From the NCBI GenBank assembly GCA_907165135.1, contig OU015568.1, positions 3,542,501 to 3,606,500 on the forward strand: DNA of 64,000 nt, written 5' to 3'. Under the pieces are notes generated by a model, which made no database searches, had not been told where the DNA came from, and saw only the letters and a list, made by a program, of their open reading frames with translations. Positions within the stretch are counted from its first letter, which is position 1; the number at the start of each line of letters is the position of its first letter. The translations under genes were made by a program, and so were the position numbers. Positions 44,962 to 55,312 of this stretch are shown here, one piece after another. The stretch comes from Oikopleura dioica (Eukaryota > Chordata > Appendicularia > Copelata > Oikopleuridae).

Positions 44962-45394
44962 CTATACAGAGATGGTGGCAGCTTTTTTGCAAAGGTACTT
45001 GAATTGCTCGTCAGTCAGTTTTGTGGACATGATTTTCGAGGCGAAGGCTTCGATCATTTTCCCGTTAGCTTTGTTGATGAAAACGACGGCAGTGATCAGA
45101 TCGTCTTTTTTGGGAGTGTAAGAGCTTTTGCGAAGGAGGGCGGTGTGGTTGGTGATTTTGCATTTGAAGCCTTCGTTGTCGATGATCAGCTGTTTATCCG
45201 GAATGACTAGAAATGGAGTGTTATCAGGAAGAAGCTTAGAGACCACCCAAACCTGAAACAATCATTCCATAAATGAGCACCTCTTCTACTTCGATATCTT
45301 GCTCTCCAATCTTCAGAACGACGTTGCCATTCTTCATCGGTTTCGCGCCCTGAAGCTGATCTAATGTCACTCCTCTTAGCTTCTGTTTCTTCAT
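44962..45394 (-). CDS. Small basic protein, unknown, about 134 aa
   Basis: ATG at 45394 directly follows an AG acceptor (tacaattttag), as expected for a trans-spliced operon member. Begins [20 protein letters not shown], continues [20 protein letters not shown], and ends [13 protein letters not shown] at 44962. The frame needs an intron of only 28 bp (45253-45280, GT-AG) or 34 bp with a GA donor. It lies between an unknown nuclear protein gene and ARL2. No domain recognised; beta-rich first half and helical end. Confidence 0.65.
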
Positions 45395-45574
45395 CTAAAA
45401 TTGTAAAATAGAAGCTCAAATGCTTTTTCCTTGTTGTTTCCAATTTTCAGAAAAGGGTCGGTGAATCTATAAAGCAGTATAAAATAAGAATAAGGGTCGG
45501 ATGATCTTTTAAACAGATGAAGTAGTTCAGTTTGAGTTTTGATAGCTAGATTTGTTACTGGGCAAGGGTTGAGT

Positions 45575-47154
45575 TTAGAGTTTTTCATAGGGCAAGTTGA
45601 GCGTGCTGCCGCATAATCTCTGAATACACATTTGACGGTTTGAGACTTGGAATAAGATTGATTGCTGCGTTGAGTTGGAGACGCGCTCGATAAGAAGATG
45701 ATTTAGCACAGGATGCCCTAGAATTATATTTCAGATATTCTAAGAAAATTGCAGCAGTCTCACCTTTGGGAACTTGGTCTATCGGAAGACAGGGCTTTGG
45801 CTCGGTGTAGAATCGCTGGTAAAGCTCATTCAGTTGCTTCTCGAATTTGGTATTTGGAATCTTGTCGAAGATCCAAAAATTCTCCATCAACAGAGCACAG
45901 GCTAAATTTCCCAACACAGACCGTTCTAGAGCATCAGCGATCTGTGACTTTCTTGAGAGCTTAAATTCGATATACTCGTATTGAATTCAGAAAAGAATAG
46001 ATACCTTGACAAGTGGTTGTTTATTGAAGTCAATTTTCTTCTTGAGATGTCTGAGTTTCTTCTGAATCCACTTTGGAATTGTCAGAAAAAGCATGCCTTG
46101 CTCGTATTCAAATCTATGCACCTCCGGTTCTTTGTGTTCGCAAAGAAATTTGACAGTTATCTTTTTAAATCCCTCCGCAGCGATAGTTGTGTTCGCAACC
46201 ATTTTTAGCAGCTTCGTTTTCTATTGAATGGGAAATTTAAGAAAGAAGTTCACTTCAAATCATCCTTTCATACCTTTTTCTCTAAGTCCTTCTTCCATCG
46301 ATCGACTGTATTGTCAGGCTTTACAGAAAATCGCCCAAAACAGCCATCGATAGTCCCTCCGTCCGGGTCGAACGACATTTGAGTCCACTCACTCCAGTCG
46401 ATAGTTTGCAAGTCTACTTCTTGTAGTTGAGATCTAAGACGGCATTTTGAACGATCAAGCCTTAAATAAAGCCCTAGCTACTAAAAGCCCTTCCTTTCAA
46501 TTTTCTTCCACTTTCCCGTTTTCTTTTGCGCTTTTCCATCCGCACTGACCGAGTTTGTCTCCCCCCTTACGGCCATGTTCTGCACTTTGACCTTGAAATG
46601 CGCGTATTCGGGCACAATAAGTGGTGGGAGAGTTTTCGTTGGAGAACGGTTGCGAATTTCTTCAAGCATTTTCACGAGGTCAAATGGGACTTCTTGAAGG
46701 CCAGAGGAGCTTCCTGGGGCTTGGTTTTCCTTCTGAACGACGGCAGAAGAGCTCGGTATTGAGAAAGAAGATGTGAGACGAGAAGATCGACCAGAAGTGC
46801 TCGAGCTATTGTCAGAATCTTTCAATAAGGATATCAACAGACATCTTTCGCCGTAAGAAACAAAAAATGATATTATCCCTTTCCTATACAAATCACATTC
46901 TCTTCATCCTCATCTGGAGCCTCTTGTTTCATCCCTTCAATGAATTCTGCTTGCGAAATCTCATCGATCTTTCGCTTCTTACTTTCTGGCTCTTGATTTT
47001 CGATTTTGTTGATGACTGGATAAACTGGAGGCTTTTGAACTGACTGTAAGTAAGGCATCGCGGCTGGATTTATGACTTGTTCTCCCCGGTCATTAACGTA
47101 GAACAAGTCCAACCCTTCCGGGAGAGAGAAGGTTTTCATCCCACTCGAGCTCAT
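45575..47154 (-). CDS. Unknown nuclear-type protein, 445 aa, with SUMO-interaction-like motif
   Basis: Exons 46884-47154, 46494-46818, 46274-46460, 46005-46220, 45764-45959 and 45575-45717 sum to 446 codons with every phase consistent. Two introns are GA-AG: 46819-46883 (starts GAAAGG) and 46461-46493 (33 bp, starts GAAGGG). N terminus MKTFSLPEGLDLFYVNDRGE, a lysine-rich KKRKIDE (possible nuclear signal), ENVICIDSDN (hydrophobic core followed by acidic residues, SIM-like) and a Ser-rich linker. A conserved-looking C-terminal half follows (IDWSEWTQMSFDPDGGTIDG; FLCEHKEPEVHRFEYEQGML; ENFWIFDKIPNTKFEKQLNE). No family recognised. Confidence 0.75.
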
Positions 47155-47392
47155 TCTAGAGCAGAATGGAGAAAGAAGGGTTGAATTATATAATTTTACT
47201 TGAATTGCACATATAATAAGATTGTGATGAAAGAAAACTTTACAGAATGAGATAGGAATAGCATAATAAAGAGAACTGGAAAATGGAGAACAGGATGCTA
47301 GAGAAGAAAATACTCATAAAATAAATTTATTGTACAGATTTCATTTTGATCTATTAGTGCTTGGTTTTCGCGGATTATTCTGCCAATATTTT

Positions 47393-50300
47393 TTAACCAA
47401 GTAAGTTGGCAATGTCCGCTGAACTAAGCTTTTTAGCTTGAGATGATTGACTTGTTGCATTGTGATTTACTGTAGGCATCAAGAAGCCACCATTCATTCC
47501 GTTATTTTGGACAGCAGGGGTTGATTGAATGTTTCCCATTCCTTGAGCGGTCATCGGATTGAACCAGCTGGGCTGGTTTGGATTACTTTGAGGCTAAACA
47601 GAGATAATGAGACGTTACATCATTGGTTTTTGAAGTACCTGGGGGGCTGTTAGTGACCCGAAAGAATTTGAGTTTGATAAGGTTGAAGAATTGTTCGACA
47701 TGCCTCCTAGTGACAATGTCATGGAGTTTGACATTGTTGACATTGGCATCGTAGAAATTGGCATCGACATTGGTGTTGACATCATAGGCGACATTCCCGT
47801 AGACATTGGAGAAGACATCGACATGTTAGACATTCCAGTTGTTGGAGGAAGAGCTTTTTGATTGAACAGACCGACTCCACCTGATTGATTTGCAGCAGTC
47901 CCTATTCCAGAATTCATCCCTCCCATCATACTATTGCTATTGCCACTCATCTGCGACCTCGTCATATTCATCATGTTCTTGTTCATAAGGGTCGATGTCA
48001 GGTCTTTTGGTTTTTGACTTTGAGTCGTTGGCTTGCTTTGGCTTGAATTATTGGACTGGACAAGCTGGGGTTGAGACTTGAACTGTTTCTCCATCTCTCT
48101 TCGTTTTGCTTCTGCCATTTTCTGCTCCATACTTAATCCGCCAGAACTACTTGCCACCATTGGCGCCGCTGTTGAACTCGTTTCAAGGCCGAAAAGAGCG
48201 TTTGAATTCATACTGTCTCCAGAACTTTGTGCCCCGCGGATTGCGCTCAAAGAAACATCACCATCTGGAAAAAAATAACTCTTTTTTTGGATGGTGGTTG
48301 TTTCTCACCTTTCTTGCCAGAGTTCATACTCTTGAGCTTATTCGTCTGTTCTTGCTCGATTTTGTCGAGCATTAATCTGATGACCCTCATGAATCGTTGA
48401 AATTGATCCAGAGTTAGCTGGGAGTCCATAGACAAAGGTAGTAACGTCGGCAATGCATTATTAGCTGAAAAAATGGCTATTTGAGAATAAAAAGATTATT
48501 CTACCGATGAATTCTTTCGTCAAGCCGAGCTTCTCATTCGTCAGGACTGTCTGGTAGACACCAAGCGTCGCGACAAGAACCCCCGGAGTTCTTTCGATCA
48601 TTTTTGGCACCCAGTCGAGCACTGAGTCCATAATGAACCACCTGTCCAGTCTTGGAACCAAATTTCCAAGAGAAACGAGGATCGAGACCTTGACGGAGGA
48701 TGTGCAGCTTTCGGAGAGCGCAGCAGCTTTAATTTTCGGAACAAGAGATGATTTGATGGTTGCTTCGTCCAGATGCTCCGCCATTTTTGGAATGACTTCG
48801 AGACTTTTAGCCTAAAAATGGATCATTTGAAGACATTTGAAAATGCCAACCTGTAAGTGGCTCTGTTTTTCCTGACCAAGAGCTTTTCCTAGCAAAGGAA
48901 GAAGATAATTCCGCACATGTTCTGGTTTCTTTGCTTCAGTCATTTTCTGGAGCATCAAAGGAAGATTTTCGATCATAATCGAGCATGCTTTGGGACTGTT
49001 GGTCGAGAAGAGGTCTGATATTACTGGAAGGATCTTCTCAACAAAGTCATCTCCAGAAGATAATTCGATAATCTTGAAGACGGAAGGGAGGATTGTTGGT
49101 AAAACTGAAAAGTTTTAATTGTTCCTCAATGATGAGATTTTACCTTTTGGATTCGCGAATTCTGGCTGCATGGAACTCAAAACTAACCCCGTCCTTACAC
49201 GACTCGGTAATTCTCCAAGAACATTTGGCAGGTCAGAAAAGAATTGAATCTTCTCCTCGACTGGGCGCTGTAGAAGAGTGTCCAAGTATTGCAAGGTGAG
49301 TGCCCCCGCTGATTGAAAGAACGAAATGCCCCTGAGCTGATCCGGTGTGGGGCGGAGGTCGATTGAAAGACTCATCAGCATTTTACAGTGATCCCGAACT
49401 TCTGCTGGGAGGCGGTGAAGGAGAGAGGGGGAGTTGTACTTTCCCTTGTTGTTGGTCACGGTCCTGGAATTGATCGAGTTAGTCAAGGGATACCCATTAA
49501 AAGCAGACATACCTTTTTGCATCATATGGTGAACAATCAATTATCCTCTGCCCTGTATAACATTCATACAGCATCACTCCAAGACTAAAACAATCGCTCG
49601 ACTTCGTCAAAATCTTCGTCTCGAAAAGCTCCGGCGCTAGAATGCTCGGTTCAACGAGCGAAATCGTAGGATTGTTTTCCTCGAATTTGAAATTGTCGTC
49701 TTCGAAAGATTTTGAGAACTCGAGGCCGCTCAATTTCCAGCCGCCCATTTCTGTGACCGCCACCGCGTTTGTGGTCAAATTGCAGTGAAAGATTTTTGCT
49801 GATTCGTGGATGAAACCGATCGCTTCGATTATCTAAGAAAAAAAAAAGAGATAAATCTTAAGAAATGTTTCTTTTTTGGAAGGGAGGTAATTTCTGCGCT
49901 ATTTAAAATATTTTTTATAGAAAATTACCTGTAGTAAACCGTAGCGCATTTCTACATCAAATAATCCAGAGCTCGAATCTGTTTCAACTTCTTTATTCTT
50001 CAACAAATCCGCCAGAGATCCTTGAACTCGCTCCGTGGCGAAAACAAGAGAATACGCACTTTCTTCGAGTCTTCGCTCTACCGAAAGAATTCGCGGATGC
50101 TGGAGACGGCAAAGCGAAAGCACTCCATGCTTCAACGACGTAATAATTTCCTCCTTTTTTGCTTTGTCCAAGCCTTGCAGATGCTTGTTCTTGTCAAAGA
50201 TCCAGACCGAGCAGCGCGTCTTCGACGTTTTCTTCACGGCGTCGTAAATGTCCCAGAGACCATGGGCACCGCCACAGCCGCGGGGATCCTGAACTTCGTA

Positions 50301-50408
50301 GTCTCGGAGAGCCGGGTTCCCAGGAAGAGCCCGGTTCACTCCATCCCGGGTTACGGCGACTGCCGTGTTGAGTCCAGACTGGAATGTCGAAGCCAAACGC
50401 TTTAACAT
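47393..50408 (-). CDS. SCYL2: SCY1-like pseudokinase 2 (clathrin-coat associated)
   Basis: Start MLKRLASTFQSGLNTAVAVT, NPALRDYEVQDPRGCGGAHG, then the kinase-like domain: VWIFDKN, RLQHPRILSVERRLEESAYS, FHCNLTTNAVAV (no HRD aspartate), GGWKLSGLEFS (no DFG) and APELFETKILTKSSDCFSLG. HEAT-like repeats follow (VSILVSLGNLVPRLDRWFIM). A Met/Ser/Asn-rich clathrin-binding-type tail ends ADIANLLG at 47393. Order and motif loss match SCYL2 (CVAK104), which works in clathrin-mediated TGN/endosome traffic. Introns are short GT-AG. It lies in a run of six minus-strand genes. Confidence 0.92.
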
Positions 50409-50524
50409 TTCTGAAGCAAAGAATGATGAACGGATGTCTGAGATCTTTCAAAAATAGGCAATAAACGGTTTTAAATCAAAGGCTTCTATAGATAAATTTT
50501 GACAAGAAACTGTGATCAAGTAAT

Positions 50525-52476
50525 TTATTCAAGTAAGTTCTGCCGGTTCAAAATTTTTTCAACATCGTTTCTTCTCACAAACTGTTCTTTTCCCTCTAAA
50601 ATTTGCACTACAGCGTGTTTCTGCAGCAACTCTCTCAAATCCTTCGTCTCGTGAATCGTCAAAAAGGCAATGTTTGTTTCTGCTTGCGAAGAAACGGACA
50701 AATCGAAACATTCGTGAATTATCTAAAGAGGTACCTCTTGAATCAGGGCCGTATTCATTTAGCAGTCATTTTCACCTGTAATAACTTGGCAACAAAAACA
50801 ATCGCTGCATGTAAATTCTGTCCACTCGCAAGATCATCCGTCAAATTAGCCAAAAACTTGTAGGGATCGCCATTTTCCGCTCGTTTCACATGATCTTCAA
50901 GCACTGGAAGACTTTCTTGAAAAATTGCTCGTTGCACATTTCGATCAGGAGGATTCCGCACATTGAAAAACTTCCAAATTGCATCGCAACGAGAAATATC
51001 TTCGGGACTTGATGGAATTCGAGCGCGGATATTCGTATTTTCTTGTTTTGGGGATGGCAAAATGAGACTTTCTCACAAATACTAAGGATCTAAGTCTCGG
51101 TTCCGGATCTGTGTAGAAACCTGACTCAGGTTTCAGCACAGTCAAATGAGCCTGGACATAGAATAGCGCTTTTTCACGGCGCTCCAAAAGTATAAGTGTC
51201 ATCCCGCTCCGATAGCTCTAGAGATATTCATCTGGCTAATCCTAAAGCTCTGATTCTGCAATTTATTCGATTTCATGAACGGCAAAAATCGCTTCCATCT
51301 TTCTTCATTGAAAATTTCGACCGCTCTTTTCGCAAACTCCGGTTTTTCGTAAAACACAAAGATTTCTCCGTTTGTATACGATCTGACCCTCGAAGTCATC
51401 GGCTGTGCGCTTTTTGAGCTGGATTCAGAGCTGAATTCTTCGTCGTAGATGATTTTCAAATTTGGCCCGTGGCGTTTGTCGGCGACAAAGTCGGACGGGA
51501 CGTTCAGGTGGTAGGTCGGAACCATCAAGGACTGCCCATCAGAGGCGAAGATGGGCGCGCCTTTGTGCTCACGGATGTAGCCCGCCAGGGAGAACATGCT
51601 TTTCATGGTTTCTTTATAACGAAATGGGCGTCCGAACCCCTCGATTTACCTTTAATTAGAGGAGCCGCTTGCGTCTTCCAGGAACTGATAATTAAAGCTC
51701 GAAGCCGCAAGCGGCTTTTCGATTTGAAATGACTAAGAAAGAAAAGCCATTCCTTCGGAGCTGAATAGGCGTAAAAAATCCACTGAAGGGGAAGAACGTA
51801 TCATCTTCTAGCAAATTAAATATGACCATACAGCTGTGATCGTATTTGGTATCAATATCGGCATGATTGACGCTTTTTGCCAAGAACTCTTTGACGACTT
51901 TCGTCACCCAAGCCATCCACTTCGTTTGAATTTCTAACTTCAAGTTGCCGCGATAAGAATAGGACATTTGCGCAATTGCACGCTAGAAAATTGAATTCAT
52001 AATCGGATTAAAAATTTATAGAGCTCTAATAAGTGATCGCTTCTGATCACAGTCAAAATTTCAGGATGCTACTTGTCCTGATAGTAGTAATATAGTGACC
52101 AACGATACAACTGATAAAAATTTCGACATTCAACGCTAGAATGTATTCTTATGATGTTTAGGAAAAGTAAATGCAGACCATAAATCAGCTTTGAGTTTTG
52201 AAAAATCGTAAATTTTGACTGTAGAAAAACTTGGTCACACTACTATAACTACTATCAGGACAAGTTGTATCCTGAAATTTTGACTGTGATCAGAAGCGAT
52301 CACTCGTATCTTACAGTATAATCTTCCACAGAGTTCACCGTGTACTTCTGATCCATCAACACTGTTTCGAGGAGGGACGCACTCGGATATCCTTCAATTT
52401 CAAAGCCGCAAATCTTTTCTAGTGCTTCGATGTGTTCTTTTCTGATCGTTTCGAATCTTTCTTTCGCGTTTAGCAT
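50525..52476 (-). CDS. Unknown protein, multi-exon (boundaries partly unresolved)
   Basis: First exon 52315-52476 (MLNAKERFETIRKEHIEALE), an intron carrying an inverted-repeat element, exon ending at 51982 upward (RAIAQMSYSYRGNLKLEIQT; NHADIDTKYDHSCMVIFNLL), then coding around 51200-51600 (FSLAGYIREHKGAPIFASDG; YHLNVPSDFVADKRHGPNLK) and 50525-51060 (ISRCDAIWKFFNVRNPPDRN; HDIKRAEN-like helices), ending LNRQNLLE. The start codon overlaps the stop of the upstream gene (ATGCTAA). Joins at 51.6-51.8 and 51.1-51.2 kb were not solved, so this could be two genes. No family recognised. Confidence 0.45.
51104..51142. repeat. Palindromic repeat, copy f (short)
   Basis: tgtgtagaaacctgactcag followed by gtttcagcac: a minimal copy of the dispersed family, in the probable intron at 51.1 kb. 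Confidence 0.5.
52032..52304. mobile_element. Inverted-repeat element, 273 bp, in an intron
   Basis: Arms agtgatcgcttctgatcaca and gtcaaaatttcaggat on the left, complements on the right, extending to about 55 bp each. Interior AT-rich, no ORF. A target duplication is not obvious. It accounts for most of an otherwise short intron. Confidence 0.75.
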
Positions 52477-53059
52477 GTTTCTTCCTTCGAAACGGAGCGT
52501 TGTTGAGGAAAAGATGCTTTCAAAAGTTGAAAAATGACGCTACGAGCCGGTTTGAGCCGCGCATGAGCCGCGAAAGAGCGGCTATCAGGAAGTTTCAACC
52601 CTTTCCTTTCCATTTCTTCCGACAAATTCGGCTCATTCCGCTCGATTTCCAAATGCGAGTCGAAATTGTAGACCGGCTTTCCAGAGAGACGAATTTTCTT
52701 GCTCAGCACTTCCAGTGCTTTTTCGTTTTTTGAGTAAATAATTGGATTCGAAAATGATGGGGAAGCGATTCGGAGGCCAGTTCGAATGTTGTGGTAACGA
52801 TCGTGGCCAAGAATTTTTGAAGAACTCCATGCTCTAGAATCGATTTTCAGGAATGCCGTCGTGGAGAGCCCCACGAGGCCTTTTCTTTCATCGAAAAAAG
52901 CGCTCTTACTTACTGAAACTTCTGAGAAACTCGTTTTGTTTCTCTTTCCAAAACCTTCTTCAATTCATTTTCATCCCCCTGCGAACTGTCAAGTGTAATT
53001 TCTCTCACTGGCGGAATTCTTTTTCGTAAACGCACTGTTTTTGATACATTTTTGAACAT
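52470..53059 (-). CDS. Unknown basic protein, 186 aa
   Basis: Exons 52914-53059 and 52470-52884 join by a short GT-AG intron. Begins MFKNVSKTVRLRKRIPPVRE, then KKVLERETKRVSQKF, LGHDRYHNIRTGLRIASPSF, KIRLSGKPVYNFDSHLEIER, ending VSKEETC. Basic and compact, perhaps mitochondrial or ribosome-associated, but this is a guess from composition. Its stop overlaps the start of the next ORF by 7 nt, so they may be translated from one operon transcript or belong to one gene with an unrecognised splice. Confidence 0.6.
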
Positions 53060-53228
53060 CCCCTATTTTTTCGTGTTTTCAAATAAATGCGCGAGCCAAC
53101 CGGAGCGCTGTGAGAACCTGCTATTCTCGCTCTCATAAGCGGGGCTCTGGAATGAGTTTACCCGTTAAAATCGGTACCTCTTGGTTCATTGGTATTTATT
53201 CTGAATTAATTCATAAGAGGACAGAGTC

Positions 53229-53518
53229 TCAGTTCTTTCTTCTGAAGTCAAGATTATCTCGAATAACTCTTCGTAGCATTTTAAACCAGCCGATATGCTT
53301 GCGGTATCTCTCAAGAAGTACTGAAAACAAAATAATGAATTGTCAATACCATAAATACTCTTACGCTGATCATGATTTCTTTGAACTTCATCGATGCTCC
53401 TTCTGGTTAGATCATGACTATTTCCATCATCGATCCTTGTAGTCAAGATCGACTTGCTGAGAGCACTGGATGAAAAATGTTGTATGAAAAAGATGGTGAA
53501 CAAAGAAACGAATTTCAT
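53229..53518 (-). CDS. Parathyroid-hormone-like secreted peptide precursor, 81 aa
   Basis: Exons 53365-53518 and 53229-53320, 44-bp GT-AG intron (53321-53364), 82 codons with stop. Residues 1-19 form a signal peptide (MKFVSLFTIFFIQHFSSSA); a pro-segment ends in the dibasic LTRR at residues 37-40. The mature peptide (residues 41-81) begins SIDEVQRNH and has Trp at mature position 23 (KHIGWFKMLRRVIRDN), closing NLDFRRKN. PTH/PTHrP peptides have the N-terminal pattern S/A-V-S-E-x-Q with His9, the basic residue at 20, Trp23 (PTH) and a basic LRKKL-type stretch. Here Ser1, Glu4, Gln6, His9 and Trp23 coincide without gaps. Cysteine-free, helical and amphipathic, as expected for a class B GPCR ligand. 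A TATA-like tataaatt lies about 45 bp upstream. Identity as a true orthologue is inferred. Confidence 0.6.
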
Positions 53519-53802
53519 TTTTTTATTTCTGTTTTCCAGGGTTTAAAACCGACAATTTATACGGAAAGTGAAGACAACAGATTTATTAGTGCATGGACGA
53601 GATTATCGTTAATGCTGTTCTCATTTTTTGACGCTTATTTTATTAATAATCAATATGGTGACCTTTTTCTTTCGTTCCTATGACCTTCTTTAATGCGTAA
53701 TGTTTGTGCAATATATCATTTCCTTGGCAAACAGTACTCATCAGGCGCGAGGTGCATTTCCAAGCTTATTTACAAACGCTCTCCTAGAGACGGCGACTTT
53801 AA

Positions 53803-54213
53803 ATGACAACGATTTTAGAGGAAACGCTCTGGCTTCTTTACACCTGTTATGCTCTTGCAGCACTTGCTGGGATTCTTGCATTGGTACTTATTGGGGCGCT
53901 TATTGTCAAGCTCATTTGCGGAGCTTCAATTCTCTGCTGTTGCGTGAAGAAATCTCGAATCTATCCCGATGGAACTGTGAAAGAAGAATCCTGTTGCACC
54001 ACTTGCTGTTGCTGGTGCTGTCGAAAATCGAAACCCTACTACCCTCCTCCTCCAATTCAATATGTTCATATGGAGCAACCAGTTGCTCATCCTCCAGTTT
54101 ATCCCCCTGCTCAAGAAAAAGCTACCGATCTTCCACCATCCTATGAAGAAGTCCAAGAAGTCGAGAAAGTCAAGAAGACAGGAAAAAAGAAGAAGAACAA
54201 AAGAAGAGAATAA
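53803..54213 (+). CDS. Cys-rich single-pass membrane protein with PPSY motif, 136 aa (paralogue B)
   Basis: Intronless. MTTILEETLWLLYTCYA, TM helix (LAGILALVLIGALIVKL), CGASILCCCVKK, YPDGTVKEESCCTTCCCWCC, a Pro-rich tract (PYYPPPPIQY, PPVYPP) and LPPSYEEVQE, then a lysine-rich end. Two PPxY-type motifs (PPVY, PPSY). Paralogue of 41779-42129. The Cys cluster next to the membrane is likely palmitoylated (inference). Confidence 0.75.
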   Translation: MTTILEETLWLLYTCYALAALAGILALVLIGALIVKLICGASILCCCVKKSRIYPDGTVKEESCCTTCCCWCCRKSKPYYPPPPIQYVHMEQPVAHPPVYPPAQEKATDLPPSYEEVQEVEKVKKTGKKKKNKRRE

Positions 54214-55312
54214 TGAATATCCTCCTTGATCCCCATTTTCCAACCCTATGAAAATCGACAGATTTGAGGGCTGTTTTCTTTGCTCGATGAAGTTCATTTT
54301 TTTTATCTGAGAGCAATCAAATTTATTGAAAGAAAGTCTTGTTTGTTTGAAATGTTTATTTAAAGTCTGAGAAGTCAGAAAAAAGTAAAAAAGTGAAAAT
54401 ACTTAGGTAAACGCACGGTCAGAAATCATTATAAAAAAAGGCGAAAGAAGATTTTTTTCTTTTTGAAAGTTGAACTTGATCGAGAAGATAGGGACGAAAG
54501 AAAATTTGTTTTTGCTGATGAGTATTTACAAAAAAGTAGATAGTCATAACTTGACTCATAAGATTGAATTTAAACGAAAAGAAGTAAAATAAAAAAATAG
54601 TCGTCAAAAATATATACAGAAAAAAAAAGAAAACTTGGGTTTGTTTTCAGCAGTTTTGAACAGGGAAAACAGGAAAAAGGGGATGTCGGAAATTGGGAAG
54701 GAAAAAGGCTGAAAAAGGGAGAGGGATGAGATGTTCTGATTAGTAAGGCGCGAATCTTTGAAGTCCTCGTTGAAGCTAAAAGTGATTGATTAGGATTGAA
54801 ATTTTTCTTTAGAAAAAATAGTATGGCATGCAATTTTCGGCATTCAAATGATTGGAAAATGGATTCATCAATATTGTTTGTGAAAGATTTTTTGAGTGGT
54901 GCGAATTTTATGTAAAGATTTTTTCGTGCATATAAATGGAGTAAAATGAATGGTTCTTCATTTTTAGTGTTTCTACTAACTATTTTTTTCATGCGTGGAA
55001 TTTAGGAGAATGATAAACTGGCGATTTTAGATTCGAAAACACCCTTTTTTATGAAAAAGAATCAAAACATGATTTAATAATTATCTCATGCTGATTCCGA
55101 AATGATCATTCACGGCATTCTCTAGCTATTTGCTTACCCAATAAGATGTCTTTATAGAGCCCATCTCATCATTTTGTGTATTTTAGATAGGGATGTCAAG
55201 AACTCGAGGAATATTTTTGAAGGCTTATTTTTTTGCTTTTTTTGAAAGAAGAGACGAGAAGAAGGAGGTGTTTTTTGAGAAGGTTCTTGTTTTGTTTTTG
55301 CGTTGTTTTTTT
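54214..55312. other. Intergenic / 3' region of RBFOX
   Basis: T-rich minus-strand 3' UTR-like sequence below the RBFOX stop and the 3' end of the PPSY gene. A 140-codon ORF at 54570-54992 is low-complexity Phe/Ser/Lys and not believed. Confidence 0.45.

Noticed and set aside
54570..54992. 140-codon minus-strand ORF below RBFOX
   Set aside because: Low-complexity Phe/Lys/Ser sequence from poly-T/poly-A tracts; reads as 3' UTR.
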